Shown here one piece after another: positions 8,601-15,648 of a stretch of DNA of 64,000 nt. The stretch is from positions 1 to 64,000 of the forward strand of contig DAOTUU010000039.1 in assembly GCA_034436555.1 (NCBI GenBank), given 5' to 3'. Both the position numbers and the translations under genes were made by a program. Under the pieces are notes generated by a model. The model saw nothing but the letters and a program-made list of their open reading frames with translations, was not told where the DNA came from and ran no database searches. Each line of letters begins with the position of its first letter. Positions within the stretch are counted from its first letter, which is position 1. This stretch comes from JAFMJV01 sp034436555 (GTDB lineage: Bacteria > Chloroflexota > Limnocylindria > Limnocylindrales > CSP1-4).

Positions 8601-9422
8601 GACGCCCTTGGCCTGGCCCAGCTCTACCAGCTCCGGGGTCGCGTGGGTCGGTCGTCCCGCCGGGCCTACGCCTACCTGCTGTATCGCCGGCGGGAGCGGC
8701 TCACGGATGTCGCGCGCAAGCGGCTCCAGGCGATCTTCAACGCGTCGGAGCTGGGCGCGGGCTTCCAGATCGCGCTCGCGGACCTGGAGATCCGGGGCGC
8801 GGGCGACATCCTGGGCGGCGAGCAGCACGGCCACATGGCGGCGGTGGGCTTCGACCTGTACACCCGGATGCTGGCCGAGGCGGTGGAGGAGGAGAAGGCC
8901 GCGGTGGAGCACCGGGAGCCCGCCCACCGGCGCCAGGCCACGGTCATCGACCTGCCGGTGGACGCCCACCTGCCCGACGACTACGTCCCCGAGGAGCCCC
9001 ACAAGCTCGAGCTGTACCGACGGCTGGGCCGGGTGGTCAGCGAGCGGGAGCTGGACGCGATCCGGGCCGAGCTCAAGGACCGCTACGGCCCCCTGCCCGA
9101 CCCCGTGGTGCGGCTGCTGGATGTGGCCCGCCTGCGCTATACCGCGGAGGCGGCCGGACTGGTGTCGCTCACCCGCGAGGAGGGCCAGCTGGTGCTCCGC
9201 TTCGGTCCCGACTGGTCGCGCGCGACGACCGCCCGGGTGCTTGCGCCGCGCGACCCAGCCGATCCACTGCGGGCGCTGGCGGGCGGCCTGACCTACGGAT
9301 CGAACCAGCTGCGCGCGAGGCTTCCCAAGGATGTTGCGAAGGCGTGGAGTCTCACGCGGGCGCTGGTGGAGCGGCTGGCAGCGGCCGCCGACGCGCGGCA
9401 GGGGGAGATCGCCGCCGAGTAG
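5607..9422 (+). CDS. mfd: Transcription-repair coupling factor Mfd
   Basis: 1271 residues, the normal Mfd size range. It removes RNA polymerase stalled at lesions and recruits UvrA. Order: UvrB-homologous N-terminal region (about 100-470, with HGAKTFLAAAVAR and the FARRGGIVDVFP signature), RNAP-interaction region around LQPGDHVVHIDHGIARYAGL (about 590-640), then the RecG-like motor with Walker A GDVGYGKTE, Walker B DEEQRFG, TLSATPIPRTL (motif III) and QLRGRVGRS (motif VI), and the C-terminal TRCF domain. The N-terminal about 80 residues are a poorly conserved lead. It overlaps pth by 4 bp and is probably co-transcribed. Confidence 0.97.
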   Translation: MTDDRTPLRGRRGRDRRIADAVERLTSGGSAAAAPERDAFADPDVSMMSLEELLDPVGHTAERPIRSRPARAPRTRPAAHRDSTPGQRHRIPDLSALVAPLAASGQVRALVERLGDATPRRTGASLRHVTYSAIPHGAKTFLAAAVARASGERLVWIARDAEIADRVADELVAWLGGPERVVTLEPRTSLAYERSELVRDESAARVAALAAWRPAGPDAPTRILVTSVQALFQHTLPPDALPDAPVTLRPGLRRSQDRVLQALVDLGYERVGEVGGRGEFARRGGIVDVFPAGQALPVRIEWFGDEIESMRAFDPADQRGIGPVTDATLLPASEFLLTAESGAGLRTRLGKSADRLGERLAGDLAHLELGQLGDSAELWGGFLAPGTALDHLGGAIWLIDEPAEVAAAAEFLWSQADDRRAELERSGEIPRGWPSAYPEPRAWKTRLLEARTLELTGEPDAEGAPPGGNPFGWREPALPPAALGHLGATVEEWRRDGARVVLASDQSARLAELLADADIVAAPGSRVAAPLPAGGVALIDRSLNGGFAGGPDGHILVTDRELFGSVRVRRPRALRRVVPRDLLDRLQPGDHVVHIDHGIARYAGLVRRTAGGEGTEERDFLELQFAGSDRIWVPVEQIDRVTRYAGGEEPQPSRLGGGEWQRARTRVRKAVGDLAKELLELYTSRAHARGRAFGEDTPWQTEMEAAFPYEETRDQLRAVLEVKADLERDTPMDRLVVGDVGYGKTEVAIRAAFKAIQEGMQVAVLVPTTVLAAQHLQTFRARFAAYPVTVRMLSRFVGGGDASDTVKGLASGAVDLVIGTHRLLSRDVRFSDLGLVIVDEEQRFGVTHKERLKQLKREVHVLTLSATPIPRTLNLALAGVRDMSVIETPPEDRLPIQTRVAEASAGLVKDAITRELDRGGQVFYVHNRVETIEAQAEQLRRLLPQARFLVGHGQMAEGALEKVMLAFARGDADVLVCTTIIESGLDIPNANTIIIDRADALGLAQLYQLRGRVGRSSRRAYAYLLYRRRERLTDVARKRLQAIFNASELGAGFQIALADLEIRGAGDILGGEQHGHMAAVGFDLYTRMLAEAVEEEKAAVEHREPAHRRQATVIDLPVDAHLPDDYVPEEPHKLELYRRLGRVVSERELDAIRAELKDRYGPLPDPVVRLLDVARLRYTAEAAGLVSLTREEGQLVLRFGPDWSRATTARVLAPRDPADPLRALAGGLTYGSNQLRARLPKDVAKAWSLTRALVERLAAAADARQGEIAAE

Positions 9423-9431
9423 CGGAGCCCA

Positions 9432-9464
9432 TGGGACGTTCGTGGGACGCGGTGGTGTGAGGCT
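9432..9464 (+). promoter_or_regulatory. SARP-type operator (heptamer repeat) and -10 for secreted protein gene
   Basis: Two TGGGACG heptamers (9432-9438 and 9443-9449) separated by TTCG, followed by CGG; the heptamer period is 11 bp. A -10-like GAGGCT (9459-9464) starts 9 bp after the second heptamer. The same 21 bp and the same spacing to a GACCCT box occur at 13555-13587. This geometry is that of SARP activator sites. ATG 9514 follows at about 50 nt with GGGAGG as ribosome site. Confidence 0.65.
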
Positions 9465-9513
9465 TCGGTCATCGCTCGCCCCTGATGGCGGGCCAGCAGA
9501 GGGAGGCACCACC

Positions 9514-10062
9514 ATGGCGACCCATCGTTCGCGCCGCGGCGCACTGCTCGGAGCGATCGTCCTTGGAAGCCTTATCTGCATCGCAGGGCCGGCAGGCGCC
9601 GCGGCGCCGAACGCGCCCAAGCCGCGACCCGTGCCGAGGCCCGACGGCTTGATCGCCAAGGGCCTGACCGGGACCCCCGTCGGCAACGACATCTACAACA
9701 CGACGGCGGCGGGTCAGGCCGTCGCCGGGAGCGCGAAGGCGACCAAGCGGCTGACCTTCGAAATCACCCTCGCGAACGACGGCCCCGCTGCGTCGCGACT
9801 GCGGGTCCAGGCGGCCGGGTCGTCGGCCGGGTTCGGGGTCAAGTACCTCAGCGGATCGACCGATGTCACCGCGGACGTGGTCGCCGGCACGTTCGCCACG
9901 GGGACTCTGGGTGCCGGGCAGTCGGAGGCGCTCATCGCGAAGGTCACCGTGAAGTCGAGTGCCGCGGTTGGGGCGTCCACGAGCCGGCTCGTGACGATCT
10001 CGGGCGGTCCGGTGTCGGCGCCGCTCGTGGACGCCGTCAAGTTCACCGCCAAGCGGAAGTAG
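9514..10062 (+). CDS. Secreted protein, unknown function (putative SARP target)
   Basis: 182 residues from ATG 9514 with GGGAGG at 9501. A Sec signal peptide (twin Arg region, then ALLGAIVLGSLICIAGPAGA, cleavage near residue 32) precedes a Pro/Lys linker and a beta-rich domain rich in Thr, Val, Ser and Gly. The pattern resembles bacterial DUF11/NEW3-type Ig-like folds (EITLANDGPAASRLRVQAAG), which is a similarity of style rather than a firm family match. No Cys in the mature part. It stands alone between mfd and the regulator gene, preceded by the 21-bp heptamer-repeat site, so it is a likely member of that regulator's regulon. Confidence 0.7.
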   Translation: MATHRSRRGALLGAIVLGSLICIAGPAGAAAPNAPKPRPVPRPDGLIAKGLTGTPVGNDIYNTTAAGQAVAGSAKATKRLTFEITLANDGPAASRLRVQAAGSSAGFGVKYLSGSTDVTADVVAGTFATGTLGAGQSEALIAKVTVKSSAAVGASTSRLVTISGGPVSAPLVDAVKFTAKRK

Positions 10063-10540
10063 CCTCAGCCAGGCGTCCGGATCGGGCGCCGGCCTCGGGT
10101 CCAGGCCCCGGCCCCGCCCCCGCCGGTGTCCGGCCCCGGCCCCGTGTCCGCCCCCGCCCCTCCCCAGGCCTTGCCCCCCGGCACCCGCCCCCGCCCCCGT
10201 GTCCGCTCACCGGCCATGACCGACACGTCCGGACCGGATCCGGTCGGATCGGGCCGCTGGCGGGCCCATCCGGACACGCCGGTGCGCTCCGGGCCGATGA
10301 GCGGCCCGGATCGGACATGCCGGCCCGATGCATGCACGTCTTGTCCGCCCAGCGGCCCGGCGCCTCGGCCCTCGGCCGGCGGCCGGCGGCCCGGGCGCCG
10401 GACGTCCGGCGGCGGTCGGAGCCCGTCCCGCACACGCCTCCACCCGCCGCCGACGCCTGGGGCGTCGATCCAGCCCCGGAGCCCAGCCCGCCCGCGTTCT
10501 GACGGCCCGGGCGTCGCACCCGCCGCCGACGCCCCGCGCG
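10063..10540. other. Noncoding convergent intergenic region, low complexity
   Basis: 478 bp between the convergent secreted-protein and regulator genes. It is almost pure C/G-rich low-complexity DNA (runs of GGCCCC and CCGCCCC at about 10100-10200) followed by several short CCGGATCGG-like palindromic pieces (10230-10320). Open frames here have no sensible protein composition. No convincing terminator or RNA gene is seen. Confidence 0.6.
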
Positions 10541-13504
10541 TCAGCCCTGGCGCGCCACGTCGCGCAGCAGCCGCGCCAGGTCCTCGCCCGGCTCCACGTC
10601 CAGGTCCGCGCACAGCGCCACGGCGCGATCGGCCACGCGTCGCGCGCCCGCGGTCCGACCCTGGCGCAGGAGCGCCCGACCCAGCCGCACGTGGCGCTCC
10701 TCCTCCAGGGGTTCCAGCGCGATCGCCGCGTCCAGCAGGCGGCCCGCCTCGTCCAGGTCGCCCCGCGCGATCGCGTCATCGGCCACGAGGTCGAGCAGCG
10801 CCAGCTGTCGGCGCGTGACCCGCTCGCGGGGCGCAGAGGCCCAGTCCGCATAGCGGTCGCCTGGCAGCAGCTCGCCGGTGGCCCGGGCCAGCGCCGCGCG
10901 GGCGAGGCCGACCCGCTCCGCCGCGGGCGCTCGCAACGCCGCCCCGGCCTCCTCCTCGAACCGCGTCGCATCCACGATGACCTCCGGCGCCAGCGCCAGC
11001 GCCTCCTCGCGCCGGACGACGAGCTCGCCGCACGCCCTTCGGACCCGGTTGAGCACATTCCGCAGGCGAGCTCGGCCGATGTCCGTGTCCGCCTCCTCCC
11101 ACAGCGCCTCGACCGCCTCGTCGAGCGTGACCATCCCTCGCAGCGCGAGCAGTTTGACGAGCGCCGCAGGCCGTCCCGGCGGGGGTGAGACGTCCACACC
11201 GCCGCGCTCCACCGCGAAGCGGCCCAGCAGCACCACCATCAGGTCGGTCGGAGGGGAGGTGACGCTCGGCGTGCCGTCCGCCGGAGGCACCACGATGGCG
11301 AGCAGCTCCGGCTCGCGTCGCTCGATGCGCCCCGGGTCACCCTGGTCGGCCACCGCCTGGCGCGCCTGCGCCAGCCATGTCACGGCGTCGTCACACCGGC
11401 CCTGGAGGGTCAGGCTCACCGCGCGCAGCAGCCAGGCGAGCCAGCGGTCCCGCGGCACCGCGAGGACGCTCTGCTCGAGACGCCCCAGGAGCGCCAGGGC
11501 CCCCTCGGCGTCACCGGACCGAACCGCCAGGCGCACGCGGGCGAGCAGCGGTGCATCGTCGCGGTCCAGCGGACGGCCGCGCGCCTCCGCCCGGGCGATC
11601 CAGTCGCGCGCCGCGTCCACGTCACCGCAGACCGCGAGCATGTCGGCGCCGTCGGCCAGGAACTCGATGCCCGCGAGCTGGTCGAACCAGCCCTCCGGGT
11701 TGGCCTCGGCGGTGGCCAGCGCCGCCCGCACGCCGCCCAGGTCCCGCCGCTCGGCCGCGAGTCGTGCCGCGCTCCAGGCGGCGTAGGCGATCGATCGCGA
11801 GTCGCCCAGGCGCCGGCCGATCGCCTCCGCCTCGCGCACCGCGACCGCGGCGGCATCCAGGTCTCCCCGATGGGTCTGGAGCTCGGCGAGGTAGGTGAGC
11901 GTCGCGGCACGCACCGGGTCCTGGGCCGATCTGAGCGCGACGGCCCGCTCCAGGCAGGCGACGCCGGCGTCGATGCGACCCACTACCGTGTGGCAGCCAT
12001 TGCCGAGCGCCTGCCAGGCGTCCGCCTCCCAGGCGCGCTCGCCCGCGACCTGGAGCAGGCCCACAGCGACCTCCAGCTCCTGCGCGGCCTCCGCCGATGC
12101 GCCCGCCGGGTCGGCCACCAGACGCAGCAGGCCGTGGATGTAGCGTGCTCGGCCCAGGGTCGCGGTCTCGGTCGCCCGCGCTGTCGCGATGACCGAGGAG
12201 GCGAGGGCCGTCCCGGCGTCAAGGTCACCGCCCCGCGCCAGGTCCAGGGAGCGCTCGACCTCCACGGCGCGCCGGTCGGGCGAGGGATCCGGAAGCAGCG
12301 CGAGCGCGCGCTCGATCCAGGCGGCGCGCAGCAGCGGCCGTCGCTCGGCGGCCTGGACCAGGTGGACGAGCAGGGTCGGGGCCGCCGCCAGCGCCGGGTC
12401 GGGCAGTTCCGCCGCCAGTGCCGCGAGCGTCGGCAGCCCCGCAGCCACGAGCCCATCGCGACCGATGGAGCCGAGCAGGGCCGAGAGCCCGGTCGCATCC
12501 CCCGTGCGGGTGAGCAGCGACGCGGCCTCCACCAGCGCGTCTCGCTCCACGTAGCGACGCGCCACCACCCGAGCGGTGTCGAGGTCCAGCCCGCGCACAG
12601 GCAGCAGCTCTCGGACCGGATCGGGCAGCTCGCCCCAGCCGTCCGGTCGGAAGCGCACCGGCAGGCCCAGATCCAGCAGCCGCTCGAGCGTGCCCGGACC
12701 ACCGATCGCCGCCGCCACCGGCCCCGACAGGAGCGGCAGCCCGGCCAGCCGCTCGATGGCAGACCGCTCGGCGGAGCCGGCGCCCGCGAGCAGGCCATCC
12801 AGCAGCCCGGCCAGGACGCGTCGCGGCGTGCCGCCGGGAACGGTGTCACCGTCGCGCCGCGCGGGCTCCCCGAGCGATGCCGCCAGGGCGACCGCGGCAG
12901 GCCAGCCGCCCGTGGCCGCCAGCAGCGGCGCGGCCCCTCCGGTCGGGGACGTGGGCTCCGCCCGCCCTCGCTCCGCGAGCACGCGGGCCACCTCGTCGGC
13001 ATCCATGCGCAGGTCATCCGGCCCCAGGATCGCGGCCTCGAGCGTATCGACGAGCCCGTGAAGCGACGGCGCCAGTCGCCGACCGGCCAGCACCAGCCGG
13101 GTGCGGACCGGAAGGGACGCGCCCAGGCGAGCCAGCCACGCGGCCGCGTCCGCGGTGGCACGCTGGACCTCGTCGATCGCCATGACCGCGCCGCCGGCAC
13201 CCTCCAGGCGCACCACCAGCCGCTCCAGCGACCCATCGGGATCATCGCCGTCGATGGATTCCGCGATGGCCGGCAGCCCCGCCCGGCGCGCCGCCTGCGC
13301 GATCGCCCCGAGGAGCTGGCGCGGACCGGATGCGTCGGGCAGCACCGCCCGGACGAGCGGCAGGTCGAGGGTGGCGGCGAGCTGCCGGGCGGTGGTGGTC
13401 TTGCCATAGCCGCCGGGCGCCTCCAGCAGCACCGTGGGGGCGTCGCCCATGAGCGCCAGCAGCCGCGGCCGGGGCACGAGCGCTCGTGGTCGTCCTGCCT
13501 GCAT
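10541..13504 (-). CDS. Large ATPase-SARP/BTAD transcriptional regulator
   Basis: 987 residues. The N-terminal P-loop NTPase has Walker A EAPGGYGKTTT (about residues 28-38) and Walker B MAIDEVQRA; a long helical, Ala/Leu-rich middle (about 300-700) looks like TPR-type repeats; then comes a winged helix (about 737-835, starting VVLLGRFAVERGG) and a bacterial transcriptional activator domain (about 840-985). This is a MalT-like architecture with a C-terminal SARP module. ATG 13504 is preferred over the in-frame GTG 13510 because GGAG at 13510-13513 is ideally spaced. Identical 21-bp heptamer-repeat sites lie on both sides of the gene, suggesting local targets and possible autoregulation. The effector is unknown. 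Confidence 0.88.
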   Translation of the reverse strand: MQAGRPRALVPRPRLLALMGDAPTVLLEAPGGYGKTTTARQLAATLDLPLVRAVLPDASGPRQLLGAIAQAARRAGLPAIAESIDGDDPDGSLERLVVRLEGAGGAVMAIDEVQRATADAAAWLARLGASLPVRTRLVLAGRRLAPSLHGLVDTLEAAILGPDDLRMDADEVARVLAERGRAEPTSPTGGAAPLLAATGGWPAAVALAASLGEPARRDGDTVPGGTPRRVLAGLLDGLLAGAGSAERSAIERLAGLPLLSGPVAAAIGGPGTLERLLDLGLPVRFRPDGWGELPDPVRELLPVRGLDLDTARVVARRYVERDALVEAASLLTRTGDATGLSALLGSIGRDGLVAAGLPTLAALAAELPDPALAAAPTLLVHLVQAAERRPLLRAAWIERALALLPDPSPDRRAVEVERSLDLARGGDLDAGTALASSVIATARATETATLGRARYIHGLLRLVADPAGASAEAAQELEVAVGLLQVAGERAWEADAWQALGNGCHTVVGRIDAGVACLERAVALRSAQDPVRAATLTYLAELQTHRGDLDAAAVAVREAEAIGRRLGDSRSIAYAAWSAARLAAERRDLGGVRAALATAEANPEGWFDQLAGIEFLADGADMLAVCGDVDAARDWIARAEARGRPLDRDDAPLLARVRLAVRSGDAEGALALLGRLEQSVLAVPRDRWLAWLLRAVSLTLQGRCDDAVTWLAQARQAVADQGDPGRIERREPELLAIVVPPADGTPSVTSPPTDLMVVLLGRFAVERGGVDVSPPPGRPAALVKLLALRGMVTLDEAVEALWEEADTDIGRARLRNVLNRVRRACGELVVRREEALALAPEVIVDATRFEEEAGAALRAPAAERVGLARAALARATGELLPGDRYADWASAPRERVTRRQLALLDLVADDAIARGDLDEAGRLLDAAIALEPLEEERHVRLGRALLRQGRTAGARRVADRAVALCADLDVEPGEDLARLLRDVARQG

Positions 13505-13529
13505 CGTCACTCCATCACGCCCACGTCGG

Positions 13530-13535
13530 TAGGAT
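13530..13535 (+). promoter_or_regulatory. Possible -10 box TAGGAT
   Basis: TAGGAT preceded by GG on the plus strand, 65 nt before ATG 13595 and upstream of the heptamer site. It could be a second, constitutive promoter for the plus-strand pair. The minus-strand sequence here shows no equally good box for the regulator gene. Confidence 0.3.
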
Positions 13536-13554
13536 GCGCCACCGCCGCCCGTCG

Positions 13555-13587
13555 TGGGACGTTCGTGGGACGCGGATGATGGACCCT
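13555..13587 (+). promoter_or_regulatory. SARP-type operator (identical second copy) and -10
   Basis: TGGGACG at 13555-13561 and 13566-13572 with TTCG between and CGG after, identical over 21 bp to the site at 9432. GACCCT (13582-13587) starts 9 bp after the second heptamer, as at the first site, and ends 7 nt before ATG 13595, giving a leaderless-type promoter. The site is also about 50 bp upstream of the regulator's own start on the other strand, so it may serve both directions. Confidence 0.65.
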
Positions 13588-13594
13588 TCGCCGC

Positions 13595-13798
13595 ATGAAC
13601 CGTGCCGTCCTGCTCCGATTGCTGCCGCGGTCACGCACCGGGCGTCGCCTCGCCGGCGCGGTGGAGGTCGTGGACACGGGCGAGGTCGCCCTGTTCCGGG
13701 ACGCGGACGACCTTGTCGACCTGCTCCAGCGGATCCACGCGGCGGAGCGTCCCGGCGTCCGCACGCCACCCACGGCACGCCCCCCGGAGGTCGAGTGA
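13595..13798 (+). CDS. Small acidic/basic protein, unknown function
   Basis: 67 residues, overlapping the next gene (TGATG). The first 20 residues are Arg/Leu-rich; the middle (VEVVDTGEVALFRDADDLVDLLQRIHAAE) is a plausible small alpha/beta fold. No signal peptide, no Cys, no recognisable family. It is the first gene downstream of the second heptamer-repeat operator and has no Shine-Dalgarno sequence, matching a leaderless start. The pair with the secreted protein encoded next suggests joint regulation. Could be a small accessory or regulatory protein. Confidence 0.5.
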   Translation: MNRAVLLRLLPRSRTGRRLAGAVEVVDTGEVALFRDADDLVDLLQRIHAAERPGVRTPPTARPPEVE

Positions 13799-14991
13799 TG
13801 CGCCCATCCATCCGGCCACTCGCGCCGAGCCTGGTCGCCGCACTCCTCGCGGCGTCCGCGGCCCTGGCGCCAGGGTCCGCGCTGGCCGCGACGCCCACGG
13901 TCTGGACGAAGTCGATCGAGTCGAAGCCGGGGAGCGTGGTCGCGCTCACCCCGGGCCCATCGGGCGGCTTCTTCGCCGCGGTCCGGCCGGGCTTCTACAG
14001 CTCGCTCCGCCAGGGCATCCGACGATTCGACGCATCCGGCAGGCGACTCTGGGCCCGGAACTTCCCGGCCGAGGCATCGGTCTGGCTGGGTGACCTCGCG
14101 TCGGACGGGACCGGCGTCTACCTCACGTTCCGGGAGGCGGCCGACGACGAGGACACGCACTACGCGGTGCGCAAGTACGCACTCGACGGCCGCGAACTGT
14201 GGACCACGCGGTGGACCGGATGGCAGGAGGACAACGATCCAGACCGGCAGGGGTACCCCCCGGTCACCGTGGCAGGCGGCACGGTGTCGGTGCTCTACGA
14301 CCCGATCTACGCGAGTGAGGACCCCGACTACTGGCAGGCCCCGCGCGCGGTGGCCAGGTTCGACGCGGACGACGGTGATCGGCTCGCGGACTGGAAGGTC
14401 CCGGTCAAGCGCTACCCGGCGTCGAACTGGTCGGCGGAGGACATCGCCGCGACCGCGGCCGGCGTCTACACCCTGACCGCGTACGAGGACGAGTCCGACA
14501 CGGGCATGACCACCCAGCTCCAGATCGATCTGCTGCGCTCGGGTGGCGTGGTCTGGACGACCCGTGCCGGCAGACACGCCGACGACGCGTGGCCGGTCGC
14601 GCTGACGGCCGACGCGGGCGGTGCGCTGGTGAGCTACTTCGTGTACGACGCCCGCAACCGCGACCGACCGCATGTCCTGCGCATCCGGCCGGACGGCTCC
14701 ACCGCCTGGCTCAGGAAGCAGCCAGCCTACGGCGCCGGCCCGGTGATCGGCGATGGCGCCACGACATGGGCGGTGCGTCATGCGTACGGCTCCGCGACAT
14801 CCAGCGACATCGTCGTCCGTCGCCTGGATGGTGACGGCGCCACCATCCGCGAGCGGCGGTATGGCGACAGCCACTGGGAGAGCGCGGACTGGGTCATCGC
14901 CGTGGGCCGGTTCCTGTATCTCGGCGGCGTGATCCGGGGGCGGACGTCGACGGCGCACTACCCGATGATCATGAAAGTCCGCAAGCCCTGA
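13798..14991 (+). CDS. Secreted beta-propeller-like protein (putative SARP target)
   Basis: 397 residues from ATG 13798. A signal peptide (LVAALLAASAALAPGSALA, cleavage near residue 30) is followed by repeated segments of the form DASGRRLWARNF, LDGRELWTTRW and RPDGSTAWLRKQ, i.e. G-x-x-x-W strands typical of PQQ-like or delayed beta-propeller repeats (about 40-60 residue period). Six or so such repeats can be counted by eye. No catalytic motif is seen. It is translationally coupled to the 67-residue gene and lies under the second SARP-type site. Role outside the membrane, substrate unknown. Confidence 0.7.
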   Translation: MRPSIRPLAPSLVAALLAASAALAPGSALAATPTVWTKSIESKPGSVVALTPGPSGGFFAAVRPGFYSSLRQGIRRFDASGRRLWARNFPAEASVWLGDLASDGTGVYLTFREAADDEDTHYAVRKYALDGRELWTTRWTGWQEDNDPDRQGYPPVTVAGGTVSVLYDPIYASEDPDYWQAPRAVARFDADDGDRLADWKVPVKRYPASNWSAEDIAATAAGVYTLTAYEDESDTGMTTQLQIDLLRSGGVVWTTRAGRHADDAWPVALTADAGGALVSYFVYDARNRDRPHVLRIRPDGSTAWLRKQPAYGAGPVIGDGATTWAVRHAYGSATSSDIVVRRLDGDGATIRERRYGDSHWESADWVIAVGRFLYLGGVIRGRTSTAHYPMIMKVRKP

Positions 14992-15034
14992 CGAGCCCGA
15001 CCAGCCGGCCTGCCCTGAGCGATCGCGGGCCGAC

Positions 15035-15064
15035 TTGACCCCGCCTCCCCGGCGGTGCCACGAT
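15035..15064 (+). promoter_or_regulatory. Possible promoter for coxSLM (TTGACC-18-CACGAT)
   Basis: TTGACC (15035-15040) and CACGAT (15059-15064) are separated by 18 bp and lie about 65 nt upstream of the coxS GTG. This is one of few places in the window with a recognisable -35. Tentative. Confidence 0.4.
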
Positions 15065-15126
15065 GCCCACCCGCGACCGGAGGAGTCGAGGCCCACCCCA
15101 CCCAAGTCCGGAGGAGGTCGAAGATC

Positions 15127-15633
15127 GTGGCGCAAGAGGTCGCCCTCGTCGTCAACGGGGTCGCTCGCACGGTGGCGGTCGAGCCGCGCCGGATGCTCGT
15201 CCAGCTGCTCCGGGAGGACCTGGGCCTCACGGGCACCCATGTGGGCTGTGACACCAGCCAGTGCGGTGCCTGCACGGTGCTCGTGGATGGCCACGCGGTG
15301 AAGAGCTGCACGATGCTCGCCCTTCAGGCGGACGGCACGTCGGTCACCACCATCGAGGGGCTGGCCCCGGAGGGCGGCCTGCACCCCATCCAGAAGGCGT
15401 TCTGGGAGAACCACGGGCTCCAGTGCGGCTTCTGCACGCCGGGCATGATCATGTGCGCGGCCGACCTGCTGGCCCGGGAGCCCGACCCCGACGACGCGGA
15501 GGTCCGCCACGCCATCGAGGGCAACCTGTGCCGCTGCACGGGCTACCACAACATCGTGCGCTCCATCCAGGCGGCGGCCGCCGACCTCCGGGGTGAGGCA
15601 CCGGCGCCCGCCGACGCGGCCACCCAGGGTTAG
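15127..15633 (+). CDS. coxS: CODH-like small subunit, two [2Fe-2S] clusters
   Basis: 168 residues from GTG 15127, with GGAGGAGG at 15110-15117. The small iron-sulfur subunit of a molybdenum hydroxylase passes electrons from the Mo site to FAD. The ferredoxin-like domain carries GCDTSQCGACTVLVDG plus the fourth Cys in VKSC. The C-terminal helical domain carries CGFCTPG and LCRCTGYHNI for the second cluster. All eight cluster Cys are present. It is followed by the large and medium subunit genes in the order S-L-M rather than M-S-L. The substrate is decided by the large subunit; see that entry. Confidence 0.93.
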   Translation: MAQEVALVVNGVARTVAVEPRRMLVQLLREDLGLTGTHVGCDTSQCGACTVLVDGHAVKSCTMLALQADGTSVTTIEGLAPEGGLHPIQKAFWENHGLQCGFCTPGMIMCAADLLAREPDPDDAEVRHAIEGNLCRCTGYHNIVRSIQAAAADLRGEAPAPADAATQG

Positions 15634-15648
15634 GGGAGGGACGGACCG

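Noticed and set aside
4998..9692. A 1564-codon open frame on the minus strand opposite mfd
   Set aside because: It is the antisense of a GC-rich gene: His/Arg/Gln/Pro-rich composition with no domain, while the plus strand encodes a complete Mfd.
10230..10330. Regulatory palindromes (CCGGATCGG-like, TGCATGCA) between the convergent genes
   Set aside because: Irregular, imperfect and not next to a start codon; they can be expected by chance in such DNA.
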